Of a stretch of 25,777 bases of DNA, positions 15,215 to 22,437 are shown one piece after another (the first letter of the stretch is position 1; each line of letters opens with the position of its first letter). This DNA is from Bacillota bacterium (GTDB taxonomy: Bacteria > Bacillota > Sulfobacillia > Thermaerobacterales > RSA17): positions 1 through 25,777 of the forward strand of contig PKRI01000032.1 of assembly GCA_017577485.1 (NCBI GenBank). Reading direction: 5' to 3'. A program made the position numbers and the translations under genes. Below the pieces are notes generated by a model, which saw only the letters and a list, made by a program, of their open reading frames with translations, was not told where the DNA came from and did no database searches.

Positions 15215-15521
15215 GCCCTGGATCACCTGGTACAGGCTGAGCCGGCTGCCGAAGGGGTCGGGGAACTCGCAGTAGCGGACGGCGCCGGGCACCGTGTGCA
15301 CAGGTCCCGTGTCGACCCCCTGTTCCTGCAGGCGGGAGCGAACCTGGTCGAGATCCGCCACACCAAACCGCACCACCGGGCCGATCGCCCCCGGGAGCCC
15401 ACGCCGCTGGAGCACGGTCCGGACCCGATCCGTCTCCCGAACCCGGCGGGGCCGGGCGCTCCAGCAGCTGCAGCCAGCACCCTTCCAGCAAGCGGAACTC
15501 CACTCCCACCCTGCAGGCCGG
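15215..15521 (-). pseudogene. VOC (glyoxalase/bleomycin-resistance fold) protein, 5'-truncated and frameshifted
   Basis: Immediately after the ABC permease stop, one frame reads V-G-V-E-F-R-L-L-E-G-C-W-L-Q-L-L-E-R-P. After a shift somewhere in 15405-15440 another frame continues L-Q-R-R-G-L-P-G-A-I-G-P-V-V-R-F-G-V-A-D-L-D and C-E-F-P-D-P-F-G-S-R-L-S-L-Y-Q-V. This last part is the typical end of a VOC domain (D-P-F-G, then L-Y-Q). The first beta-alpha-beta module (about 45 residues, including the usual metal-binding start) is missing, and no start codon with a ribosome site precedes the remnant. The second frame also lacks a stop before the zinc-ribbon gene. The gene is dead. Members of this fold include glyoxalases and dioxygenases. 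Confidence 0.7.
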
Positions 15522-15523
15522 TC

Positions 15524-16273
15524 TCACGCGCGGCGCAGCGCGGGTAAGTGCCTGCGGTCCCCGGGATCCCAGCGGAAGGTGGCCGCGGCCAGCCCCAGGA
15601 TGAGGACCGTCATGGCCAGCAGGACCAGCAGGGACGGGACCAGCGCGGCCCCGTCCCCGCCCGCCGCGGCGCGCAGGGCGTCGATGAAGCGGCCGGCGGG
15701 CAGCCACCGGCGGACCGCCGCCACCCAACCCGGTGCCCCGTCCAGCGAGTAGAACATCTCGCTGCCGAACATCTGCGGCAGCAGGAAGAGGTTGTTGTAC
15801 ATGGCCACCTGGTTCTCGTTGTCGCCCAGGTTGCCCAGCACGAAGCCCAGGCACGTGAAGCAGGCGGTGCCCGCGGCCAGCACCGGCAGCGCCAGCAGGA
15901 TCCCGCCCGGGGTCCAGTCGATCCCATGGACCGCGCTCCCGACGCCGGCCACCAGCATCGCGCCCACCAGAGTGATCAGGCCGCGGGCGCCGGCCAGCAG
16001 GCCGACGAAGCCAGCCACCGGGAAGGGCGTGGCCCGCAGCAGCTTGTAGACCCCGCGGCCGCGCTGCCGCATCACCTCGAAGCCGGTCCCCGACATGGCG
16101 AAGCTCAGGCTGCCGAAGGCCACCAGCCCCAGCACCAGGTTCCGCCGGTACGCGGGTTCAGGAAACAGCGAACCCAGGACCAACAGCAGCAGCAGCGGCA
16201 CCGCCACGGACCAGAACAGCGAGATGCGGTCCCGCAGCGCACCGGCCAGCAGCGCCCGGAAGGTAACCACCAT
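15524..16273 (-). CDS. ABC-2 type transporter permease
   Basis: This 249-residue membrane protein with about six helices (for example F-W-S-V-A-V-P-L-L-L-L-L-V-L-G-S-L and L-V-P-S-L-L-V-L-L-A-M-T-V-L-I-L) has the ABC-2 signature region near L-F-L-L-P-Q-M-F-G-S-E-M-F. Such permeases pair with one ATPase to export drugs, lipids or peptides. The ATG at 16273 lies two bases after the ATPase stop, so the pair is translationally coupled. The length is usual for the family. It ends 3 bases before the VOC remnant. Confidence 0.87.
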   Translation of the reverse strand: MVVTFRALLAGALRDRISLFWSVAVPLLLLLVLGSLFPEPAYRRNLVLGLVAFGSLSFAMSGTGFEVMRQRGRGVYKLLRATPFPVAGFVGLLAGARGLITLVGAMLVAGVGSAVHGIDWTPGGILLALPVLAAGTACFTCLGFVLGNLGDNENQVAMYNNLFLLPQMFGSEMFYSLDGAPGWVAAVRRWLPAGRFIDALRAAAGGDGAALVPSLLVLLAMTVLILGLAAATFRWDPGDRRHLPALRRA

Positions 16274-16275
16274 GG

Positions 16276-17001
16276 TCAGGAAACCTCCTCCACGGCCAAC
16301 TTCATGTACAGTTCGTCCAGGTCGGCGACGCCGTAGGCGGCGGTCAGCGCCTGCGGCGTGCCTGCGGCCCGCACCCGGCCGCCGCTGACGAACATCACCC
16401 GATCGGCCACCTTTTCGACCTCTTCCATGTCGTGGGACGTGAAGACCACCGCCGTCCCCGACCGGCTGATGCGCCGGATCAGCATGCGGATCTCGCGGCG
16501 CGCCGCGGGGTCCAGGGCCGCCGTCGGCTCATCCAGGAATACCACCTTGGGCTGGTGCACCAGGGCGGCGGCGATGGCCAGCCGCTTTTGCTGGCCGCCG
16601 GAAAGGCGGGCCGCTTCGGTGTGGGCGGCTTCCGCCAGGCCGCAGGCCGCCAGGTTGTCGTCCAGCCGCTGCCGGGTCACGCGGACGCCGTAGAAGGCGG
16701 CGAACACCTGCAGGTTCTCAGCGGCGGTCAAGCCCGGGAAGAACGGTGTGTCCTGGAGCTGGACGCCCATCCAGCGCCCCGGGTCCTCCCGGCGCCGCGG
16801 GCCCCCCGTCCAGTAGGTGACGCTGCCGCCGTCAGCGCCCCGGAGCCCCAGGATCATCTCCAGGGTGGTGGACTTGCCGGCACCGTTGGGACCGATGACC
16901 GCCAGGACCTCGCCCGGGTACACGTCGACGTCGATGCCGTCGACCACCGCACGGCCGCCATAGCGCTTGACGAGCCCGCGGGCCGCGATCAGGGGAGTCA
17001 C
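16276..17001 (-). CDS. ABC transporter ATP-binding protein (ABC-2 exporter)
   Basis: This 241-residue ATPase powers the adjacent ABC-2 permease. It shows Walker A G-P-N-G-A-G-K-S-T (37-45), Q-loop V-Q-L-Q-D-T, ABC signature L-S-G-G-Q-Q-K-R (133-140), Walker B K-V-V-F-L-D-E-P-T (152-160), D-loop and H-loop T-S-H-D (188-191). The frame extends upstream, but GTG 17001 overlaps the stop of the PadR remnant and has GAGGAGGG upstream, giving the family-typical N-terminus T-P-L-I-A-A-R-G-L-V-K-R-Y. The architecture PadR-ATPase-permease is a common drug-efflux layout. Here the regulator is damaged, so expression may be deregulated. Confidence 0.92.
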   Translation of the reverse strand: MTPLIAARGLVKRYGGRAVVDGIDVDVYPGEVLAVIGPNGAGKSTTLEMILGLRGADGGSVTYWTGGPRRREDPGRWMGVQLQDTPFFPGLTAAENLQVFAAFYGVRVTRQRLDDNLAACGLAEAAHTEAARLSGGQQKRLAIAAALVHQPKVVFLDEPTAALDPAARREIRMLIRRISRSGTAVVFTSHDMEEVEKVADRVMFVSGGRVRAAGTPQALTAAYGVADLDELYMKLAVEEVS

Positions 17002-17445
17002 TGCCAGCCCTCCTCGTCCATCGGGGGAACTTCCCAGCCGGCCCGGGGCAGGCTGGGCAGCCGTTCCCGGATCGCCCGGAGCAACTGGAGGTCGGCATGG
17101 AAATGGGCGCGCCCGTTTTCGAACAGCAGCTTCTGGATGCCCGTGGGGTCCCCGTAGCGGGCCTTGACGGCCTCGCCCTCGTCCCACTCGGCCAGAGCCC
17201 TCTCCAGGCCGGCGATCTGGTGGTCGATGGCCGCCAGGACTTCTTCCACCGGAAGGTCATGCAGGAAGCCGATGGCCGTGTAGAGGGTGCTGGGCAGGGT
17301 CCGGGACGGGGTCCGCCAGGCCTCCGCCAGCAGGCGCCTGAACTCCTTGCGTCCCGCCGCCGTGATCTCGTACACGGCCCGGGTGCGGTTGCCCACGTGC
17401 TCCAGCGCCCGGCGGGCGATCATGCCCTCGCTCTCCAGCCGCTAT
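16998..17445 (-). pseudogene. PadR-family regulator lacking most of its winged-helix domain
   Basis: The sequence R-L-E-S-E-G-M-I-A-R-R, then R-T-R-A-V-Y-E-I-T-A-A-G-R-K-E-F, is the end of a PadR winged helix. It is followed by the dimerisation domain (I-G-F-L-H-D-L-P-V-E-E-V and an F-E-N-G-R-A-H-F-H-A-D region). In the intact family about 45 residues precede this point, including the recognition helix. Here a TAG stands directly before R-L-E-S-E-G, and no frame upstream encodes the missing part. The only possible starts are internal (ATG 17423, M-I-A-R-R-A-L). The product, if made, should not bind DNA normally but could still dimerise. Its stop overlaps the ATPase start. Confidence 0.75.
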
Positions 17446-17463
17446 GATCTGCCGGCGGCACCC

Positions 17464-17469
17464 TGTCAA
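17464..17469 (-). promoter_or_regulatory. Perfect TTGACA -35-like box upstream of the truncated PadR gene
   Basis: The minus strand reads TTGACA at 17469-17464, about 20 bases before the PadR truncation point. A matching -10 at 16-18 bases is poor (CATAGC or TCATAG). If real it would drive the PadR remnant and ABC exporter. Confidence 0.3.
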
Positions 17470-17571
17470 TGGGCTGGACGGGGTGCGCCGGCGGTGAACG
17501 CGCGCCTGCCGCCGGCAGCCGGCAGGAACGGTGCCCGCCCTGGCGAACGGTGGTTACCAAGTGAAAAAAGC

Positions 17572-17662
17572 TGGGGGAGTCCGGGGAGCCGGGCTGAGAG
17601 GGCAGCCGAATCCGCTGCCGACCCCTATCACCCGATCCGGATCATGCCGGCGTGGGGAAGCG
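17572..17662 (+). promoter_or_regulatory. TPP riboswitch (THI element)
   Basis: The conserved TPP aptamer blocks are present in order. GGGGAG (P1/P2 side) is followed by GGGCTGAGAG, which holds the CTGAGA pyrimidine-sensing loop, then a P3 hairpin (GGCAGC with GCTGCC). ACCCCTATCACCCGATCCGG and ATCATGCCGGCGTGGGGAAG complete the pyrophosphate-binding arm. TPP binding would switch off the downstream thiM-thiE-thiD-thiW operon. A strong terminator hairpin follows at 17681, consistent with control by transcription termination. Boundaries are approximate. Confidence 0.95.
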
Positions 17663-17680
17663 ATCCTTTTCGTGCGCGAG

Positions 17681-17714
17681 GGCGCCGCCGGCCGCTGCCG
17701 GCGGCGCCGTTCTT
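17681..17714 (+). terminator. Riboswitch expression-platform terminator hairpin
   Basis: A perfect 12-bp stem, GGCGCCGCCGGC (17681-17692) with GCCGGCGGCGCC (17697-17708), closes the loop CGCT and is followed by GTTCTT. It lies 19 bases after the TPP aptamer and 130 bases before thiM, where a ligand-controlled terminator is expected. Confidence 0.7.
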
Positions 17715-17847
17715 CCACCGGGATCCGTTAGGCCTGACCCGGGACCCGCCGCACGGCGCGGTCCCGGGCCCGGCGCCTCCCGGCGGCGGCCCGGCGCCCG
17801 GCACCGGTTCCGGACTCGAGGCGCTGCACGAGGAGGCTGCAGGCGAC

Positions 17848-18687
17848 ATGGACGGTCCCGGTCCCGCCCTTGCAAACGCTGCCCGTTTTGGCCACCTTCT
17901 GGACGCCCTGCGCCGCCGGCGTCCGCTGGTCCACCACATGACCAGCATGGTGGTCGCCCACGTCACCGCCAACGTCACCCTGGCCCTGGGCGCCTCACCC
18001 ATCATGGCCGCCGCGGCCGAGGAGGTGGAAGAGGTGGCCGCCCAGGCCGACGCGCTGGTGCTGAACCTGGGCACCCTCACCCCAGCCGCCGCGGACACCA
18101 TGGTGGCCGCCGGCCGCGCGGCCAACGCCGCGGGACGGCCGGTGATCCTGGATCCGGTCGGGTACGGCTTCACCGGCCTGCGCACCCGCACCGCCCAGCG
18201 GATCCTCAGCCAGGTGCAGGTGGCCGTGATCCGAGGCAACCAGGCCGAGATCGCCCTGCTGGCGGGAACCGGGGGCCGGGTGCGCGGGGTCGACGCCGCC
18301 GGCAGCCTTGAGGATGCCGCCGTGGAAGATGCCGCCCGGCGCCTTGCGGAACGGACCGGAGCGGTGGCGGCCGTCACCGGCCCCGTGGACCGGGTAGCCG
18401 GGCCGCAGGGCATCATCCGCATCCACCACGGGCACCCGCTGATGGCGGCGGTCACCGGCACCGGCTGCATGGCCACCACGGCGGTGGCCGCCTTCACCGC
18501 CTGCGCTCCTGATCGCCCCTGGGAAGCGGCAGCCGCAGGCCTGGGTGCTTTCGCCCTGGCCGGCGAGCGGGCCGCGGGCGGCCCCGGCGGCGCCGGTCCG
18601 GGCAGTTTCCAGGCGGCGCTGCTGGATGCCCTCTACCGGCTTGAGCCCGGCGACCTGGACTCCCTCCGGGTGGAGGTGGTCTCGTGA
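17848..18687 (+). CDS. thiM: Hydroxyethylthiazole kinase
   Basis: This 279-residue ThiM phosphorylates salvaged 4-methyl-5-(2-hydroxyethyl)thiazole for thiamine phosphate synthesis. Substrate-site motifs are clear: P-L-V-H-H-M-T-S-M-V-V (26-36), L-A-L-G-A-S-P-I-M-A (45-54), and N-L-G-T-L-T-P (73-79). The catalytic anion hole T-G-T-G-C-M-A-T-T has C207. A conserved R-G-N-Q-A-E-I segment (129-135) is also present. H-H-M-T-S replaces the more usual H-H-I-T-N, and the expected N appears later as T-A-N-V-T. ATG 17848 is chosen because AGGAGG (17831-17836) precedes it; the open frame upstream overlaps the riboswitch and is not coding. It is the first gene of a TPP-regulated operon and overlaps thiE by four bases. 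Confidence 0.93.
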   Translation: MDGPGPALANAARFGHLLDALRRRRPLVHHMTSMVVAHVTANVTLALGASPIMAAAAEEVEEVAAQADALVLNLGTLTPAAADTMVAAGRAANAAGRPVILDPVGYGFTGLRTRTAQRILSQVQVAVIRGNQAEIALLAGTGGRVRGVDAAGSLEDAAVEDAARRLAERTGAVAAVTGPVDRVAGPQGIIRIHHGHPLMAAVTGTGCMATTAVAAFTACAPDRPWEAAAAGLGAFALAGERAAGGPGGAGPGSFQAALLDALYRLEPGDLDSLRVEVVS

Positions 18688-19379
18688 GCGGAGCGCCGCT
18701 GGACCGTCTCCGGCGGGTGCCCGGCCGTTCCCGCCTGGCCGAAGCCCTTGGGGTCTACGTCATCCTGGACGTCGACACCCTGGCCGGGCGTTCCCTGCTG
18801 GACGTGGCCCAGGCGGTGATCCAGGGGGGCGCCGGCGCCGTCCAGCTGCGGGCCAAGCGCTGGGACGGCGGCCAGGTGCTGGAGGCTGCCCGCCGCATCC
18901 GGCCCCTGGCCGAGGCGGCCGGCGTGCTGTTCATCGTCAACGACCGGGTGGACGTGGCCTGGTTGGCCGGCGCCGGCGGGGTCCACCTGGGCGAGTCCGA
19001 CATCCCGGTGGCCGAGGCCCGGCGCCTGCTGGGTCCTGACGCGGTCATCGGCTTTTCCCCGGACGACCTGGACAGCGCCCGCCGCGCCGTTCTGGCGGGC
19101 GCCGACTATCTCGGCGTGGGTCCCGCCTACGGCACGGCCACCAAGCCGGACGCGGGACCGGCCATCGGCCCGGAGGGCGTGGGCGCCGTGGCTCGCGCCC
19201 TGCCCGTGCCGGTGGTGGGGATCGGCGGCATCAACGCCGCCAACGCCGCCGCGGTCATCGCCGCGGGCGCCTGCGGCGTGGCGGTGGCATCGGCGGTGCT
19301 GCGCGCTCCCGACGTGAGCCGCGCCGTGCACGACCTGGCCCTGGCCGTCCGGGCGGCGTGCAGCGGCCGGGTCCCGTGA
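18684..19379 (+). CDS. thiE: Thiamine-phosphate synthase
   Basis: This 231-residue TIM-barrel enzyme joins hydroxymethylpyrimidine diphosphate to thiazole phosphate. Motifs include V-Q-L-R-A-K-R (53-59), I-V-N-D-R-V-D-V-A (84-92), G-V-H-L-G-E-S-D (99-106), G-V-G-P-A-Y-G-T-A-T-K (144-154) and P-V-V-G-I-G-G-I (176-183). The loop that is usually S-T-H reads I-G-F-S-P-D-D-L-D here, and the usual G-Q of H-L-G-Q is G-E, so the active-site loop is slightly divergent. GTG 18684 overlaps the thiM stop (GTGA), giving translational coupling. All partners needed for thiazole salvage are adjacent. Confidence 0.93.
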   Translation: MSGAPLDRLRRVPGRSRLAEALGVYVILDVDTLAGRSLLDVAQAVIQGGAGAVQLRAKRWDGGQVLEAARRIRPLAEAAGVLFIVNDRVDVAWLAGAGGVHLGESDIPVAEARRLLGPDAVIGFSPDDLDSARRAVLAGADYLGVGPAYGTATKPDAGPAIGPEGVGAVARALPVPVVGIGGINAANAAAVIAAGACGVAVASAVLRAPDVSRAVHDLALAVRAACSGRVP

Positions 19380-19426
19380 GAAGGCGCCGCGACCCTGGAA
19401 CGACGCTTGGCAGAGGAGGCACGCCA

Positions 19427-20260
19427 TTGCCCAACGGTTCCCGTGCTGTGGTCCCCCGGGCGCTTACCGTCGCCGGGTCCGACTCGGGCGGCGGCGCCGG
19501 CATCCAGGCCGACCTCAAGGCCTTCCTGGCCTCCGGGGTCTACGGCATGTCGGTGATCACCGGGCTGACGGCCCAGAACACCCTGGGTGTCCGGGGCGTG
19601 CACCTGGTCCCCGAGGACTTCATCATCCAGCAGTTGGACGCCGTGGTCGAGGACATCGGGGTCGACGCCGTCAAGACGGGGATGCTGGGCACCGCGGGCA
19701 TCGTCGAGGCCGTGGCCGGCGCCGTCCGCCGCCACGGCATCACCCGCCTTGTGGTGGACCCGGTCATGATCGCCAAGTCCGGCGACGTGCTGCTGGACCC
19801 CGACGCGGCCCGCGCCCTGCGGGAGCAGCTGCTGCCCCTGGCGCTGATCGCCACGCCCAACCTGCACGAGGCCGGCGCCCTGGTCGGCCGGCGGGTGGAA
19901 ACACTGGAACAGATGGAGCAGGCGGCGCGGGACCTCCATGCCCTGGGCGTCCGCTACCCGGTGGTCAAGGGCGGCCACCTGACCGGGGACCGGGCCATCG
20001 ACGTGGTCTTCGACGGGCGCGAGATCATCCACCTGGAGGCGCCGCGGATCCACACCCGGCACACCCACGGGACCGGCTGCACCTTCTCGGCCGCCATCTG
20101 CGCCGCCCTGGCCCGGGGCATGGAACCGCTGGAGGCCATCCGCTACGGCAAGCAGTTCATCACCGAGGCCATCGCCCACGCCCTGGCGCTGGGCGCCGGC
20201 CACGGTCCCACCAACCCGGGCCGCCTGGTGGTCGAGCCCGGCAGGAGGTGCCAGCGATGA
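19427..20260 (+). CDS. thiD: Hydroxymethylpyrimidine/phosphomethylpyrimidine kinase
   Basis: This 277-residue ribokinase-fold enzyme phosphorylates HMP and HMP-phosphate to HMP-diphosphate, the pyrimidine substrate of ThiE. Motifs are A-L-T-V-A-G-S-D-S-G-G-G-A-G-I-Q-A-D-L (12-30), V-I-T-G-L-T-A-Q-N-T (43-52), V-K-T-G-M-L-G, D-P-V-M-I-A-K-S-G, V-K-G-G-H-L, and the anion hole H-G-T-G-C-T-F-S-A-A. The start is set at TTG 19427 because AGAGGAGG ends 8 bases upstream; the frame stays open back to 19358 inside thiE. The stop overlaps the thiW ATG (ATGA). Confidence 0.93.
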   Translation: MPNGSRAVVPRALTVAGSDSGGGAGIQADLKAFLASGVYGMSVITGLTAQNTLGVRGVHLVPEDFIIQQLDAVVEDIGVDAVKTGMLGTAGIVEAVAGAVRRHGITRLVVDPVMIAKSGDVLLDPDAARALREQLLPLALIATPNLHEAGALVGRRVETLEQMEQAARDLHALGVRYPVVKGGHLTGDRAIDVVFDGREIIHLEAPRIHTRHTHGTGCTFSAAICAALARGMEPLEAIRYGKQFITEAIAHALALGAGHGPTNPGRLVVEPGRRCQR

Positions 20261-20805
20261 GTCCGGAGCAGCCTCATCCCATTCCCGCCGGCCGGGAGGG
20301 GTCCCGCCTCACCCCCCGCCACCTGGCCCTGGCCGGCATGCTGGCCGCGCTGGCCACCCTCAGCGCTCACCTGATCTGGTTCCCGGCGGGCGTGGCCAGG
20401 GCGTTTCCCGTCCAGCACGCCGTGAACGTGGTCGCCGGCGTGCTGCTGGGCCCGTGGACGGCCACGGCCATCGCCCTGGTGGTCGGCATCCTGCGCAACG
20501 CCCTGGGCCTGGGCACGCCGCTCGCCTTCCCCGGCGGCATGATCGGGGCGTTCCTGGCGGGGTGGGCGTACCGGCGCTTCCGCACTTACGGGGCCGCCAT
20601 CGCCGGCGAGGTCATCGGCACCGGGATCCTGGGGGCCCTGGCCTCGGTGCCGGTGGCGCACCTGGTCATGGGCCGGGCGGTGGGCGTGCTGGCCTTCGTG
20701 CCCGGCTTCCTGGTGTCGACGGTGTCGGGCAGCATCCTGGCATGGCTGGTCCTGAAGGGGCTGGACCGTCGCCGGGCGTCGCGCGGCCGGGTCCATGCCG
20801 GTTGA
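20257..20805 (+). CDS. thiW: ThiW-type ECF transporter substrate-binding (S) component, predicted thiazole uptake
   Basis: This 182-residue membrane protein with about five or six helices (for example L-A-G-M-L-A-A-L-A-T-L-S-A-H-L and A-V-N-V-V-A-G-V-L-L-G-P-W) carries P-A-G-V-A-R-A-F-P-V-Q-H and L-A-F-P-G-G-M-I-G-A-F-L-A-G, typical of ThiW. ThiW proteins are S-components of energy-coupling-factor importers and are predicted, from TPP-riboswitch and thiM linkage, to import the thiazole moiety. ATG 20257 overlaps the thiD stop and has AGGAGG 8 bases upstream; GTG 20248 is less likely. The energising EcfA/EcfT proteins are not in the window and are presumably shared from elsewhere. It is the last gene of the operon. 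Confidence 0.9.
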   Translation: MSPEQPHPIPAGREGSRLTPRHLALAGMLAALATLSAHLIWFPAGVARAFPVQHAVNVVAGVLLGPWTATAIALVVGILRNALGLGTPLAFPGGMIGAFLAGWAYRRFRTYGAAIAGEVIGTGILGALASVPVAHLVMGRAVGVLAFVPGFLVSTVSGSILAWLVLKGLDRRRASRGRVHAG

Positions 20806-20825
20806 GCGGGCCCCAGCCCGGGGCG

Positions 20826-21412
20826 CTACGGGCGCGCCGGCCAGGGTGTCACGGTCCCCACGATGGACCGGGGCCGATCGGCGCGGATGGCCTCCAGCAC
20901 GCCCTGGCTGATCTCCCGGTGGGTCAGCCAGCGGCTGCGCCCGGCATCGATGACGAAGCCCCGGATGACCTCGCGGTACAGAATAGGGCCCGCCCGCTCC
21001 AGGGCGGCGCGGCGGCCGGGATCGGGCCGCGACGGGTCGGCGGCGACGCTGCCCAGGACGTGAAAGAACCGGCCGGGTCGCTCGGGGGTGCCGGTGTACT
21101 GGGCCACCACCCCGGGAGCCTCGGGCGCGGTGCCGTGGATCCAGCAGACCGCCGGTTCGATGGGACCGTGGTCCCGCACGGCCTGCTCCAGGGCCGCCCG
21201 GAGGGCCGGCGTGTCGTGATAGTCCAGGGCGATGAGGTTGAGGCTGCCGGCCGGCGGGCGCGGCAGCCGCGCCGCCGCATCATGCAGGCGGTACGGGTTG
21301 CGGGCGATGACGGACACCACGCGGTCTCCCGGGCCAGTTCCAAAGTGGCCGCGGCCAGCATGCCCGTACCCCCCACCACCAGCGCGTGGCAGCGGTCCCC
21401 GTCCGCCGTCAT
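20826..21412 (-). pseudogene. Short-chain-dehydrogenase-like protein, frameshifted near the N-terminus
   Basis: The N-terminal frame (ATG 21412) begins M-T-A-D-G-D-R-C-H-A-L-V-V-G-G-T-G-M-L, a Rossmann NAD(P)-binding start, up to L-E-L-A-R. Near 21320-21330 the frame changes, and the rest continues as G-D-R-V-V-S-V-I-A-R-N-P and C-W-I-H-G-T-A-P. The C-terminus is R-S-R-W-L-T-H-R-E-I-S-Q-G-V-L-E-A-I with I-V-G-T-V-T-P-W. This is a small (about 180-residue) family annotated as short-chain dehydrogenase in Bacillus relatives. One or two bases seem missing in a G/C run. Either the gene is dead or this is a sequencing indel, because the rest is well preserved. Confidence 0.72.
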
Positions 21413-21762
21413 GGCTGCCGTCCCCTCCCCAGACCGTTCGAGTCTCCGCTTCCAGTCTACGGAAGCCGCGCAGCCGGCAGCAAGCGGCGTGCGCTGCCCT
21501 CACGCGAGCCCTGTTTACACCCCACTTTCTCCTGCTGACGGCCGGGGCGTTCCACCGTCACCGACCTGCCCCGCCGCCTCGATAATGACCCGGCAGCTGG
21601 TGGACTTCCTGCGGCGCTTCCGCGGCGGGCCGCCGTCGACGGCACACGGGCCCCTCACCGGCACCGAGACCCGTGCGGCCCCGGGACCAGGGATCCCGCC
21701 CACCGTGCCGAATCTGCCGCAGGTGGTCCAATCGTTTCCAGTCGCAGGGGGGCGTGGTTGCC
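21413..21762. other. Divergent spacer between the SDR and cyclase genes; no gene supported
   Basis: This is a roughly 350-base spacer. An ATG at 21586 opens a frame (M-T-R-Q-L-V-D-F-L-R-R-F), but it has no ribosome site and turns into low-complexity Pro/Gly sequence, so it is not called. The most AT-rich patch is TGTTTACACCCCACTTTCTCC at about 21511-21531, which may contain promoter elements for either neighbour. Confidence 0.4.
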
Positions 21763-22437
21763 ATGCAGGTCCGCAGGATCGATCTCAGCCATGTGGTGGA
21801 GCCGGGGATGCCCATGTTTCCAGGGCTGCCTTCGCCCGTGGTCACGGCCCTGGTGGCCCGGGAAGACAGCCGGCGCTTCTATGCGGGAGGCACGTCCTTC
21901 CTCCTGACCTTCGTGACCATGCCGGGCAACACGGGGACCTACATGGATGCCCCCTTCCACCGCTTCGCCGGGGGCGACGACCTGCCGGACCTGCCGCTGG
22001 AGCGCCTGGCCCACGTGCCGGCGGTGGTGGTGCGGGTCAACGAGCCCGCGGACCGTCCCGTCGCCGGCGTGGACACCTTCCGCCCCCTGGGCGGGCAGCT
22101 CCAGGGTCGTGCGGTCCTGGTGGCCACCGGCTGGGACCGCCACTGGGGCGAACCGCGGTACATCGAGCGGAACCCCTACCTCACCGCGGAGGCGGCCCGG
22201 TTCCTGCGCGATGAGGGGGTGGCCCTGGTCGGCATCGACTCCGCCAACATCGATGACATGGCAGACCGCACCCGGCCGGTACACACCATCCTGCTGGAAG
22301 CCGGGATCCCCATCGTTGAGAACCTGACGGGCCTCACGACCCTGCCGGAACGCGGCGCCTTCCTGCACGCCGCCCCCGTGAAAGTCCGCGGCGGGGCGGC
22401 CTTCCCCGTGCGGGCCTACGCCGTGCTGCTGGAGTAG
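21763..22437 (+). CDS. Cyclase-family (kynurenine-formamidase-like) metal hydrolase with altered metal motif
   Basis: This 224-residue protein belongs to the cyclase/KynB/isatin-hydrolase superfamily of metal-dependent hydrolases. Family features are D-L-S-H-V-V-E-P-G-M-P-M-F-P-G at the N-terminus, R-A-V-L-V-A-T-G-W-D, N-P-Y-L-T, V-G-I-D-S-A-N-I-D-D, and I-V-E-N-L-T-G-L near the end. The metal signature, normally HxGTHxDxPxH, reads N-T-G-T-Y-M-D-A-P-F-H (56-66): both first histidines are replaced (N56, Y60) while D62 and H66 remain. This suggests a subgroup with a different metal site or chemistry. ATG 21763 is the likely start, with a G-rich run upstream; GTG 21754 is possible. Confidence 0.82.
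   Translation: MQVRRIDLSHVVEPGMPMFPGLPSPVVTALVAREDSRRFYAGGTSFLLTFVTMPGNTGTYMDAPFHRFAGGDDLPDLPLERLAHVPAVVVRVNEPADRPVAGVDTFRPLGGQLQGRAVLVATGWDRHWGEPRYIERNPYLTAEAARFLRDEGVALVGIDSANIDDMADRTRPVHTILLEAGIPIVENLTGLTTLPERGAFLHAAPVKVRGGAAFPVRAYAVLLE

Noticed and set aside
14753..15415. A single 220-residue VOC-zinc-ribbon fusion protein
   Set aside because: The VOC part lacks its first module, which is in another frame, while the zinc-ribbon part has its own ATG and ribosome site at 15001; the continuous frame is probably accidental.
17487..17516. GCCGGCGG/CCGCCGGC hairpin upstream of the riboswitch
   Set aside because: It has an 8-bp stem with a 14-base loop and no T-run; such stems are frequent by chance at this GC content.
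17287..17847. Upstream extension of thiM (frame open from 17287)
   Set aside because: This part overlaps the PadR remnant, the TPP riboswitch and its terminator; the family N-terminus and AGGAGG support the start at 17848.
20806..20825. Terminator after thiW (GCCCC/GGGGC)
   Set aside because: It has only a five-base stem and no T-run; too weak to call.
20454..22214. 586-codon plus-strand open frame crossing thiW, the SDR and the cyclase
   Set aside because: It overlaps three recognised genes in other frames and has biased composition; it is not a real gene.
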